Assembly (NCBI GenBank): GCA_050290245.1
Contig: JBNKHH010000077.1
Coordinates: 1-44,602 of the forward strand
Length of the DNA: 44,602 bases
Direction: 5' to 3'
DNA from: JBNKHH01 sp050290245
GTDB taxonomy: Bacteria; Pseudomonadota; Alphaproteobacteria; Rhodobacterales; Rhodobacteraceae
Shown here: positions 7,403 through 15,322 of the stretch, piece by piece
Layout of the letters: the number at the start of each line of letters is the position of its first letter
Position numbering within the stretch: position 1 is the stretch's first letter
Notes under the pieces: model-generated
Seen by the model: only the letters and a program-made list of their open reading frames with translations
Told to the model about the DNA's origin: nothing
Databases searched by the model: none
Made by a program: the position numbers and the translations under genes

Positions 7403-8078
7403 GGCGAAAGCCGTCGGCGCAAGGATCGTGACCTTCGGCATCGTAGCCGTCGTTCTGATCCTTGGGGCCGCCGGAGCCTTTCTCCTCCTTTACCTGCCTG
7501 ACGCGAACGCCTTCAACGCGCGCGTCGAGCAGTTGTTCGTCGACAATGCCGATCTGACCAGCGCCGCCGAGATCAAGCTTCTTGAGATCCTGGCTCAGTC
7601 CGGCACGGCCTTTTCCGAGGTGCTGACCGGCTACCGGCTCGTGATCTTCGTCCTGATGCTGTTTGCGACCGGCCTTCTTGTCGCCTGCCTCGTCTTCGTA
7701 GTGACGATCATTCTTCTCAACCGCCGCATCGGGACCATCGAACGCCAGGGCATCCAGGTGTCATCGCTGACAATCAACCGCGATGAAAAGGTCGTCGTGC
7801 TGAACGACATGGAATTCAGCCTGACCGGTGCCGCTGTAGAAACGATCTCGGTCTTGGCCGAAGCCCGAATGGATGGCGAGGTTCTGTCTGGAGCCGAGAT
7901 TGAAGCGATGATCTCGGGCAAGCGCCCCGAAGACTGCGAAGAAGCATCCGGTGCCACGCGTATCAAACGGCTCAGAGACGCCCTGGGCAACCAGATGGTC
8001 GCCGAACTTTTGATCCGCACCGTCTCGCGCCAGGGCTATGTGCTGGCCATTGATCAGGACGCAATCAAAGTCATCTGA
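7374..8078 (+). CDS. membrane-anchored winged-helix (OmpR/PhoB-type) protein
   Basis: With the ATG at 7374, preceded by an AAGGAAAAAGG purine run, the product has 234 residues. Two membrane helices (about 19-41 and 88-116) flank a short loop of about 45 residues that would be periplasmic if the N-terminus is inside. Residues about 136-226 resemble the C-terminal DNA-binding domain of OmpR/PhoB regulators: FSLTGAAVETISVLAE, then GATRIKRLRDALGN and LIRTVSRQGYVLA, which match the recognition helix and wing. There is no receiver domain. The order (membrane first, DNA-binding last) is the reverse of ToxR/CadC. A membrane-bound regulator is the likely role, but the target genes are unknown. It is coupled to the small secreted gene upstream. 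Confidence 0.7.
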   Translation: MQANSSSVSEAKAVGARIVTFGIVAVVLILGAAGAFLLLYLPDANAFNARVEQLFVDNADLTSAAEIKLLEILAQSGTAFSEVLTGYRLVIFVLMLFATGLLVACLVFVVTIILLNRRIGTIERQGIQVSSLTINRDEKVVVLNDMEFSLTGAAVETISVLAEARMDGEVLSGAEIEAMISGKRPEDCEEASGATRIKRLRDALGNQMVAELLIRTVSRQGYVLAIDQDAIKVI

Positions 8079-8210
8079 ACCTGAGCGCATTCAAGGGTCA
8101 CTGGCATTTCAAAACTGACGTGCTCTCAGATTTTTTCCCATTAGCGCAGGCCGTTAATTGGCACTAAATCAAAGGCGTCGGGTCGCTCACTCATCCCTGT
8201 GCGGTTCGGC

Positions 8211-8253
8211 TCCCTCGGTCGGGAGACTGCGACCCCAGCAACCGACCGGGGGA
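8211..8253. repeat. strong unexplained stem-loop in intergenic region 8079-8357
   Basis: Twelve paired bases (8211-8222 with 8242-8253, one G-U) enclose a 19-base loop. No T-tract follows on the plus strand. It sits between two genes that converge on it (winged-helix protein and phage-type regulator). It could be a terminator, a structured RNA or part of an old element. I see no protein-coding gene in the 279-bp gap. Confidence 0.5.
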
Positions 8254-8357
8254 TTAAAAGGTGCGTGCCGGTGGTAGGTATTGCCGCAACGACGGCAAAG
8301 AGTGTGATAGGTAACGGGGGAGCGGTCCTAGGTGGGGAAGCGGGCCGCCCCTCGGAC

Positions 8358-8825
8358 TTAGTCAGTTGTTTCCTGGAGGTGGAGCTTCATGTCCATCAGA
8401 ACCTGTTGCAGTGCATTCGTCTCATCGATCAGCCGCCGGGTCTCGTTCAGGGAAATCACGCCATCCGCAATCGAATGGTTGTACTCCGCCATCAGCGTCG
8501 CGAACCTCTGCGACAGGCGGATCACGTCCGAGTTCAACCCGCCAGAACTTTGTCCACGATCCGTGTCGTACTCCAGCTTCAACTGCTGCAGTTCCGCCAA
8601 AGCCTTTGTCACGAAAGGAATACTTGCCGCCATTTCCAGCTCAACAAGCACATTTACTGGCACGAAGCGATCGGCATTCTCGTCATGAGATGACGCGTAG
8701 CGACCCAGTGTCGCCTTGGATTTGCCCGAGATCTCGCACGCCTTCGCATAACCGATATCCTTGATCAGTGCCTCGGTATGCCGTTTCAGATATTCTCCGC
8801 GCGCACTCCGCCCGTCGGTGACCAT
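8358..8825 (-). CDS. phage-type regulatory protein (putative helix-turn-helix)
   Basis: This 155-residue soluble protein has an N-terminal part (LIKDIGYAKACEISGKSKATLGRYAS, about 20-45) that reads as a helix-turn-helix. It is followed by an acidic linker and a long C-terminal helical region rich in Leu/Glu/Gln (about 70-155) that could form a coiled coil. Similar regulators occur in Mu-like phages and in Rhodobacteraceae chromosomes. I cannot name a family with certainty. A GAGG lies a few bases before the ATG at 8823-8825, and a 14-bp palindrome lies about 50 bases upstream. A hand count of bases 8641-8700 gives 30/60 GC, below most neighbours. It lies beside tRNA-Arg, a common integration site. 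Confidence 0.65.
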   Translation of the reverse strand: MVTDGRSARGEYLKRHTEALIKDIGYAKACEISGKSKATLGRYASSHDENADRFVPVNVLVELEMAASIPFVTKALAELQQLKLEYDTDRGQSSGGLNSDVIRLSQRFATLMAEYNHSIADGVISLNETRRLIDETNALQQVLMDMKLHLQETTD

Positions 8826-8876
8826 AAACTGTATTCCTCACTCATCTAGGAGCGACCCCACGGACGTGGATAAACC

Positions 8877-8890
8877 ATTCCGATTGGAAT
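8877..8890. promoter_or_regulatory. palindrome upstream of the phage-type regulator
   Basis: ATTCC-GATT-GGAAT is a perfect inverted repeat in an AT-rich promoter-like stretch 52-65 bases upstream of the regulator's ATG. It is a candidate operator for autoregulation. The spacing and symmetry are seen; the binding protein is inferred. Confidence 0.4.
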
Positions 8891-8909
8891 GCATATAATT
8901 ATTGCAATC

Positions 8910-8985
8910 TGGCGGCCCCGATAGGAGTCGAACCTATGACCTACCGCTTAGGAGGCGGTTGCTCTATCCTCTGAGCTACGGGGCC
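8910..8985 (-). tRNA. tRNA-Arg (anticodon CCT)
   Basis: Read on the minus strand, a 7-bp acceptor stem (GGCCCCG with CGGGGCC), a D-arm beginning TAGCTCAG, an anticodon stem ACCGC/GCGGT with loop CTCCTAA (anticodon CCT, decoding AGG), and a T-arm with GGTTCGACTCC form a complete cloverleaf. The CCA end is encoded at 8910-8912. The length is 76 bases. tRNA 3' ends are frequent attachment sites, and the phage-type regulator lies on the 3' side. Confidence 0.96.
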
Positions 8986-9082
8986 GCTGGTCTCTTCTCT
9001 CTCGTTCCGGCGTTCGGATCAACCCGCTTGCGCTAAACGCAGTTAGCGATAACCTGATGCAAAGTTGTGCGATGGAGAGACC

Positions 9083-10144
9083 ATGAACGACGACGGCAAG
9101 GTTGTACCCATGACCAAGGACATCAAACCGCAAACGCGCCCGCTGACGTTGAAAGATGTCTCGATCGCGTCCGGCGTTTCGGAAATGACTGTGAGCCGGG
9201 TGTTGCGTAACCGCGGCGATGTGTCGGATGCCACGCGCGAAAAAGTTCTGAAGGCCGCCAAGTCGCTCGGCTATGTGCCGAACAAGATCGCCGGGGCACT
9301 TGCCTCCAGTCGAGTTAACCTTGTGGCCGTCATCATTCCCTCGCTGTCAAACATGGTCTTTCCCGAGGTGCTGACGGGCATTTCCGAAGTTCTGGACGAC
9401 ACTCCGCTGCAATCCGTCGTCGGGGTAACGAACTACTCGCCCGAGAAAGAGGAAGAAGTCCTTTTTGAGATGCTGTCCTGGCGTCCGTCCGGCATAATCC
9501 TTGCCGGTCTCGAACATTCCGAAGCTTCGCGCGCCATGCTCAAAGCCTCGGGCATTCCCGTGGCCGAGATCATGGACACCGACGGTGAGGCCATCGACTC
9601 GGTGGTCGGCATCAGCCACCGCCGGGCCGGACGCGAAACCGCGCGCATCATCGTCAAGAACGGCTATCGCAAGATCGGGTTCCTTGGGTCGAAAATGCCA
9701 ATGGACCATCGCGCAAGAAAGCGGTTCGAAGGCTTCACCGAGGCGCTGGCCAAGAATGGGATCGAGGTGACGGACCAGGAATTCTATGACGGGGGTTCTT
9801 CTTTGAAGAAGGGACGCGAGATGACCGCCCGCATCCTCGAACGCTCTCCCCAGCTCGACTTCCTCTATTACTCGAACGATATGATCGGTGCGGGCGGCCT
9901 GTTGCACCTTCTGGACGCCGGGATCGACGTGCCAGGCCAAATTGGCCTGGCCGGGTTCAACGGATCCGAATTCCTGGAAGGCTTTTCATGCAAACTGGCC
10001 ACCATGGATGCAGGGCGCAAGGAAATTGGCCGCGAGGCCGCGCGTATCATCGCTGCGCGAATCGACAACCCGGATATTGGACCGGGAACCCGCATCGAAC
10101 TCACACCGACGCTGCAACCCGGCGACACGCTAACCCGGAGTTAA
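9083..10144 (+). CDS. LacI/GntR-type transcriptional repressor
   Basis: The 353-residue cytoplasmic regulator starts at ATG 9083, preceded by GGAGAG at a good distance. The LacI helix-turn-helix is at residues 21-43 (LTLKDVSIASGVSEMTVSRV), followed by the hinge region (GYVPNKIAGALAS). A periplasmic-binding-protein-like sensor domain runs from about 80 to 350 (VAVIIPSLSNMVFPEVLTGI, then VVGISHRRAGRETARIIV and IGLAGFNGSE). The overall pattern resembles GntR, the gluconate repressor of the LacI family. No sugar or gluconate genes lie next to it in this window, so its target is not visible. It is followed at 182 bp by the protease gene, with no evidence for co-transcription. Confidence 0.9.
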   Translation: MNDDGKVVPMTKDIKPQTRPLTLKDVSIASGVSEMTVSRVLRNRGDVSDATREKVLKAAKSLGYVPNKIAGALASSRVNLVAVIIPSLSNMVFPEVLTGISEVLDDTPLQSVVGVTNYSPEKEEEVLFEMLSWRPSGIILAGLEHSEASRAMLKASGIPVAEIMDTDGEAIDSVVGISHRRAGRETARIIVKNGYRKIGFLGSKMPMDHRARKRFEGFTEALAKNGIEVTDQEFYDGGSSLKKGREMTARILERSPQLDFLYYSNDMIGAGGLLHLLDAGIDVPGQIGLAGFNGSEFLEGFSCKLATMDAGRKEIGREAARIIAARIDNPDIGPGTRIELTPTLQPGDTLTRS

Positions 10145-10326
10145 GGCTGCTGGCGATTATCCGCCAAGCCCAAGTCGGGAATTGCCTGCGGTAATCTCTT
10201 GGAAAGACTCCTTGACTATCCCTGCCCTGGGAGCCCGGGGTGGGGTCGCGGGTGGACTTGAACAGTTAACGCTGTGGATCGCGCAGTACGGGTAACAAGT
10301 CCCCTCTTTTGTGGAGCAGGTCGACC

Positions 10327-11991
10327 GTGTGCACGTTGTGTCAGAACTTTCAGCCCTGGGACACGGACTGCATTTATTCCGACGTCGAAACTGTTCAGGC
10401 CAATCTGATCGACGGCGAGGGATCCGAAGCCGTCTTGCCGACCTACACCTATGACCAGATCGCCGATCAACTGACCACCGGATATTGGAGCGGCGGCACT
10501 CGATCTTTTGACGTCAACTCGGGCGGCACGCTTTATGTCGATATCTCGGGGCTGACGGCCACGGGCCAGGACATGGCGCGGGCCGCGTTGGATGCCTGGT
10601 CCCTGGTGACCGGGCTGAGCTTTGTCGAGGTTGCAGGGACGGCACCGCCCAACTCGGTGCTCAACGAAACGAGCGACGCTGCTGCCGACACAACGACGAG
10701 CTATGCCATAACGGTGGGCGATGACTTCCTCGGCACGCTTGACACCGGCGGCGACCGTGACGCCATCGCCGTCTTCCTGACCCAGGGCCAAACCGTCCAG
10801 ATCACCCTCGCGGGCGAAGGTGGATCTCCGACCGCCGACCCCTACCTGCGCCTTACGGACGGCTCCGGCAGCGTGATCGCGGAGAATGACGACGCCGCCG
10901 GGCGCGACAGCGCACTGACGTTCCAGGCTGCCTATACGGGGCTGCACTATATCCAGGCCGGCTCTTTCAATGACGCCAATCCGGGCGACTACCGGGTTTC
11001 GGTCCGCGAGACGGCGCTGATCGCTGACATCGTATTCGACGACGAAGACGCGGGCGCCTATTCGTCGTCCTCGGTATTTCAGGGGACCATCCAAAGCTCA
11101 TTCGTCAACATCGACCCGAACTGGGCGGGCGGCGCGAACCGCATCGACGGCTATTATTTCCAGACATACCTGCACGAGATCGGTCACGCCTTGGGCCTAG
11201 GACATGCCGGCTTTTACAATGGCGGCGCGACCTATGGCGTGGATAACCACTATACGAATGACAGCTGGCAGGCTTCGGTGATGTCGTATTTCCACCAGAC
11301 CGAGAATACGAGCATCGATGCCAGCTTTGCATATGTCATCACGCCCCAGATCGCCGACATCATCGCGATCCAGTCGCTCTACGGCTCACCCGAGGCGAAC
11401 ACCGGCGACACGGTCTACGGGCCTAACGGAACCACTGGTACATACCTCGACACTGCACTGTCGCTGTCGAACCCGGTTTCCTTCACCGTTCTGGACACCG
11501 GTGGAACCGATACCTTTGATTTTTCCTCATACTCCGCTCATCAGGTCATGGATTTGCGCGAGGAACGCTTCTCCGATCTGGCCGGCCTGGATGGCAATAT
11601 CGGCATCGCGCGCGGCAGCGTGATCGAGATCGGCCTGACAGGGACTGGCAACGACCTGATCACCGGCAACGACGCCGACAACGGACTTTCCGCAGGCTTC
11701 GGGGCCGACACCATCAACGGCGGCGCGGGCAATGATGCGATCCGCGGCGGCGCTGGCAATGACCTCCTTGACGGTCAAGAAGGTTTCGACCTGATAGAAG
11801 GCGGAACCGGGAATAACACCATCAACGGCGGCGATGGTGGCGATCTTCTGATCGGGGATGACGTCAGCCTGGATATCCTGACGACGCTCTATCCAACATG
11901 GACACCTCCGGCGAACGCACAAACCCTGTTGGATGACGGCGAACTCTGGGTGCTTTGGGAAGACATCCTCACTGACACCAGCATCGCCTAG
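10327..11991 (+). CDS. secreted serralysin-like metalloprotease (M10) with RTX repeats
   Basis: This calcium- and zinc-dependent extracellular protease is likely exported by a type I system. I choose GTG 10327 (554 residues): GGAGCAGG lies seven bases upstream, and the start MCTLCQNFQPWDTDC fits Cys-rich N-termini of roseobacter serralysins. There is no Sec signal. The zinc-binding HEIGHALGLGH is at 283-293 and the Met-turn region SVMSYF at 317-322. RTX nonapeptides (GGAGNDAIR type) span about 440-510, followed by a C-terminal secretion tail. Residues about 112-230, between the front of the catalytic domain and the zinc helix, look like an inserted PPC-type beta domain (DFLGTLDTGGDRDAIAVFL...GLHYIQAGS). 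The gene converges on a large RTX gene with a 6-bp gap. No transporter genes lie in the window. Confidence 0.9.
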   Translation: MCTLCQNFQPWDTDCIYSDVETVQANLIDGEGSEAVLPTYTYDQIADQLTTGYWSGGTRSFDVNSGGTLYVDISGLTATGQDMARAALDAWSLVTGLSFVEVAGTAPPNSVLNETSDAAADTTTSYAITVGDDFLGTLDTGGDRDAIAVFLTQGQTVQITLAGEGGSPTADPYLRLTDGSGSVIAENDDAAGRDSALTFQAAYTGLHYIQAGSFNDANPGDYRVSVRETALIADIVFDDEDAGAYSSSSVFQGTIQSSFVNIDPNWAGGANRIDGYYFQTYLHEIGHALGLGHAGFYNGGATYGVDNHYTNDSWQASVMSYFHQTENTSIDASFAYVITPQIADIIAIQSLYGSPEANTGDTVYGPNGTTGTYLDTALSLSNPVSFTVLDTGGTDTFDFSSYSAHQVMDLREERFSDLAGLDGNIGIARGSVIEIGLTGTGNDLITGNDADNGLSAGFGADTINGGAGNDAIRGGAGNDLLDGQEGFDLIEGGTGNNTINGGDGGDLLIGDDVSLDILTTLYPTWTPPANAQTLLDDGELWVLWEDILTDTSIA

Positions 11992-11997
11992 GGCCGA

Positions 11998-13776
11998 TCA
12001 GGCGATATCGTCGCCATAGATCAGGTCGGCACCGTCATCGCCAAAGATCAGGTCGTTCCCCTCTCCGCCGACCAGGGTGTCGTCTTCGCTTTGGCCACGC
12101 AAGGTGTCTGCACCACCCCCGCCATCCAGAAAATCGTATCCCGCGCCACCCGTCAGGCTGTCATCGCCGTAAGACCCGGCCAGGCTGTCGTCACCGCCAG
12201 CCCCGAAAATCGTGTCCGCGCCCGCGCCTCCGTTCAGCGTATCCCCCGCCGCGCTGCCCGACAGTTCCTGCCCCAGGGCCAGAAACGGTGGGCGGTCGAG
12301 GTTCAGAATGTCTTGTGTCGTCAACTCGGCCTTGGTGAGCGTCGCTCCGTCCGACATGTGCACTTCGATCACTTCGCTTCCGTGCGACAGGATCGCCCCA
12401 TCCGCCGTTTCAGTCACGGTCAGTTGCAAGACGTCATAGAGGAAATCAAAGGCCGAGAGGTCCAGCTTGTCCTGCCCACGGTCAAAATCCGTAATGACGT
12501 CTTGGACACCATCGGCATGCATCACGAACAGGTCAGCACCGTCCCCGCCCGAAAGGGTGTCGCTGCCCGCACCATCGGACAAGATGTCATCGCCACCGAG
12601 CCCATGCAAAGCCTCGCCGACAGACGATCCGATTACCTGGTCACCCTGCGTGGTACCAGTGACGCTGGCTCCGCTTCCGTCGGCGACCACGACACTACCG
12701 AGATCCGAGAGATCATAGCTGATCCGTGTCACCCCCGCCTCCCAATGGGACGCTCCATAGATTTGCAGGGAGCTACTGGCGACGATCATCTCCAGGGAAC
12801 TGACACGATAAAGGGACGTCGTTGCCTCGTCCGAGTGACTGTCCAGATGCACCAGCCGCCCGCCCGGCAAGACCGTCATCAGGGACACCCCACCCTCGGC
12901 GCCGCCGACGGCCGCGAAGGCGAAGTCTTCATAGGTGAGGGTCGCAACTGCTTCGGCTCCGCCGAAGGTGGTTCCAGCATCGTCCAGCACGTGATCCCTG
13001 AAGACCATTGCCCCGCCCGCAGACACATCCAAGACCGAAAGTGACGAACTGCCCGACGAGGCCACCACCAAAAGCGTCTCGCCAAGCCTTTGAATAACGC
13101 CGATATCTGTCGGCGTATTCACCGGAAAACCATCCGCGGCGCCAAAGGCATCTGCCTGTGCAAAGGAAGTTGTCGTGACTTCGGCCAGATTCACCCCGTC
13201 CTCGGTCGCGGACACTGTGGCCACATAATCGACGCCTGCTATCTCGAATGCCGTGCTGGCAGCTACATCAGCAAGATAGCGGTCGGTGGTGTCGTCGAGA
13301 TCGGCCGCCCAGGAAAACCCGCTTCCGGCATCGGCAAACAGCGCCAGGCCGCCCGATTCCCGTCCCGAGACCAGCCCTGATGCGACGGTCAGATCGATCG
13401 ACGCCGGAGCAATTAACGTGCCCAGACCGGCCAGGGATTGTTGCGTTCCAAGGGCACCGGTCGCCGACAGGCTCATGCTTTGTCCGTCCGCCTCAGACAG
13501 TCCGGCCAGGGCCAGCCGCGTCGCACCGCCCGCATCGGTCAAGGACGACATGAGCGGCACACTGCCTGCCGCGAAGTTCCCGGTCAATTGCACTGATCCC
13601 GCGAGGTTCAGGCTGCCGTCGCCGGCGATCTCAAGCTCGACCAATGTGCCTTCGGTCCGGCTCAGGGCGTAGAGCACGCGCCGCCCGCCAACCTCTAGAA
13701 CCAGGAGGTCGCCAAAGCCCGAAACAAGACCAAGCGTCGTTCCTGAAATGGTTTGCTCGACCGAAAGGTCGGCCAT
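11998..13776 (-). CDS. large RTX calcium-binding protein with propeller-like N-terminus
   Basis: The 592-residue product has no Sec signal and is probably secreted by type I export. Residues about 1-365 are a Gly/Ala/Ser-rich series of beta-type repeats (GGRRVLYALSRTEGTLVELEI; ADGFPVNTPTDIGVIQRLG; LVHLDSHSDEATTSLYRVS) that suggest a beta-propeller. Two RTX blocks follow, at about 370-415 (LHGLGGDDILSDGAGSDTLSGG) and about 505-592 (GDTLNGGAGADTIFGAGGDD onward). They are separated by a VQDVITDFDRGQDKLDLSAF segment typical of RTX proteins. The enzymatic or adhesive role is unknown. It faces the serralysin gene tail to tail, so the pair may be exported by the same transporter. Related propeller-RTX proteins are common in roseobacters. 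Confidence 0.8.
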   Translation of the reverse strand: MADLSVEQTISGTTLGLVSGFGDLLVLEVGGRRVLYALSRTEGTLVELEIAGDGSLNLAGSVQLTGNFAAGSVPLMSSLTDAGGATRLALAGLSEADGQSMSLSATGALGTQQSLAGLGTLIAPASIDLTVASGLVSGRESGGLALFADAGSGFSWAADLDDTTDRYLADVAASTAFEIAGVDYVATVSATEDGVNLAEVTTTSFAQADAFGAADGFPVNTPTDIGVIQRLGETLLVVASSGSSSLSVLDVSAGGAMVFRDHVLDDAGTTFGGAEAVATLTYEDFAFAAVGGAEGGVSLMTVLPGGRLVHLDSHSDEATTSLYRVSSLEMIVASSSLQIYGASHWEAGVTRISYDLSDLGSVVVADGSGASVTGTTQGDQVIGSSVGEALHGLGGDDILSDGAGSDTLSGGDGADLFVMHADGVQDVITDFDRGQDKLDLSAFDFLYDVLQLTVTETADGAILSHGSEVIEVHMSDGATLTKAELTTQDILNLDRPPFLALGQELSGSAAGDTLNGGAGADTIFGAGGDDSLAGSYGDDSLTGGAGYDFLDGGGGADTLRGQSEDDTLVGGEGNDLIFGDDGADLIYGDDIA

Positions 13777-14175
13777 CTTTCAACTCCCAAGAGCAGCCCG
13801 CGGCAAGCGGATCACGCAATCGCTCTTGGAAATCGTCAATCTCGGTTAATTTTCGGTTTAATTTTCGGCGGCCGCTCTGGTCTTACCTCGAGTTTGACGC
13901 GGTAGCAGCGCCTCTGCCCGGGTCACGAGGCCCGGAACGGCCTCAGTTTCGGACTCCGACGCCCACTCAATAGCCGCAGCGAGATCCCCGGTCCGCTCGG
14001 CCTGCTTGCCATGCCGCTTGCCCGTATCATCCTACAGAGATTTCCGGCTTCTTTTTAGGGACGGCTCGAGCGGAACAAGACGGCGAAAAAAGTTGATCGG
14101 CCCACAAAAGGAAATGAGGTGCCGCAGCCGAAGATCGCCTGCGGCCGACGCGCCAGGAACTGACTCGGGAGGTTC
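13777..14175. other. 399-bp intergenic region with a possible gene remnant
   Basis: This region lies upstream of the RTX gene and downstream of the iron alcohol dehydrogenase gene. On the minus strand an open frame of 57 codons (13863-14033, TAG to TAA) has coding-like composition (GKQAERTGDLAAAIEWASES, ending TRAAAEN) but no ATG, GTG or TTG in a sensible place, so it may be a decayed gene. I see no other gene. Confidence 0.4.
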
Positions 14176-15321
14176 CTACAAGACGGCCTCGAACAGCGTG
14201 CGCGTGTTCTCCGCCGTCATCTCAACCGGGTTGCCGCCGACCGAGGGATCGTTCAGCGCATCACGCACCAGTATGTCGAGGTCCGGGTCTGCAACACCCA
14301 TCTCGGACAGGCGCTTGGGGATGCCCAGGCTATCGTTGAACTCATCGACAAAGGCACGGAACCCGTCAAAGCCGCCCGCGATCCCAAGATAGGCCGCCGC
14401 GCTGTCGAACCGTTCGCGGATCGCTGCCGCGTTGAACTCAAGCACGGCCGGCATGCAGACCGCATTGGTCGTGCCGTGGTGAGTATGGTGGTGGGCGCCT
14501 ATCGGGTGGCTCAGCGCATGGATCGCACCCAAGCCTTTCTGAAACGCGGTCGCTCCCATAGCCGCCGCGCTCATCATGTGGGCACGCGCCTCAATGTCGC
14601 TGCCCTCCTCGTAGGCCCTCGGCAGGTACTCTTTGACCAGCCGCATCCCCTCCAGGGCGATACCCTGGCTCATCGGGTGGTAATGCGGGCTGGAATAGGC
14701 CTCGACACAATGAGCAAAGGCATCCAGTCCGGTGCCTGCCGTGATGTGTTTGGGCATCCCGACCGTCAGTTCCGGATCACATATCACCACCGAAGGCAGC
14801 ATCTTGGGATGGAATATGATCTTCTTCTCATGACTGACCGAATTGGTGATGACACCCGCACGCCCAACCTCCGAACCGGTGCCCGCCGTGGTCGGCACGG
14901 CGACGATGGGATGGATGCCCGCCGGGTCGGCACGGGTCCACCAGTCGCCAATATCCTCGAAATCCCACAGGGGGCGCGTCTGCCCGGCCATGAAGGCAAT
15001 CGTCTTGCCAAGATCGAGGCCCGAGCCGCCACCGAAAGCGATCACACCGTCATAGCCGCCCGCGCGATAGACGCGCAGGCCCTCGCTGACGTTCAGATCG
15101 GACGGGTTCGGATCGACGTCCGAGAACATCGCCCTCCCCAGGCCCTCGGCCTCCAACAGATCCAGTGTCTTTCGCGTGATCTCCATGTCCGCCAGTCCAC
15201 GGTCAGTTACCAGCAGGGGTTTCGTTATACCCGCCGCCATGCAGGCGCCGCCGATTTCCGAAATCCGGCCCGCGCCAAAGCGGACCGAGGTGGGATAGGA
15301 CCAGTTGCCAGTCAGGTTCAT
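14176..15321 (-). CDS. iron-containing alcohol dehydrogenase
   Basis: This NAD(P)-linked group III alcohol dehydrogenase interconverts an alcohol and an aldehyde in the cytoplasm. The 381-residue length is normal. The nucleotide-binding GGGSGLDLGK lies near residues 97-106 and the family pattern VPTTAGTGSE near 140. Metal ligands are in AGTGLDAFAHCVEAY (Asp, His) and ALSHPIGAHHHTHHG (two His). It is the last gene of the RpiR-controlled operon, one base after the aldehyde dehydrogenase stop. The pairing implies a two-step alcohol-to-acid oxidation. The substrate is unknown; in this context I infer a gamma-glutamylated amino alcohol, at low certainty. Confidence 0.92.
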   Translation of the reverse strand: MNLTGNWSYPTSVRFGAGRISEIGGACMAAGITKPLLVTDRGLADMEITRKTLDLLEAEGLGRAMFSDVDPNPSDLNVSEGLRVYRAGGYDGVIAFGGGSGLDLGKTIAFMAGQTRPLWDFEDIGDWWTRADPAGIHPIVAVPTTAGTGSEVGRAGVITNSVSHEKKIIFHPKMLPSVVICDPELTVGMPKHITAGTGLDAFAHCVEAYSSPHYHPMSQGIALEGMRLVKEYLPRAYEEGSDIEARAHMMSAAAMGATAFQKGLGAIHALSHPIGAHHHTHHGTTNAVCMPAVLEFNAAAIRERFDSAAAYLGIAGGFDGFRAFVDEFNDSLGIPKRLSEMGVADPDLDILVRDALNDPSVGGNPVEMTAENTRTLFEAVL

Positions 15322-15322
15322 G

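Noticed and set aside
8865..8873. DnaA-box-like CGTGGATAA
   Set aside because: It is a single site with a mismatch to the TTWTNCACA consensus. There is no AT-rich unwinding region or cluster of boxes, so no origin is claimed.
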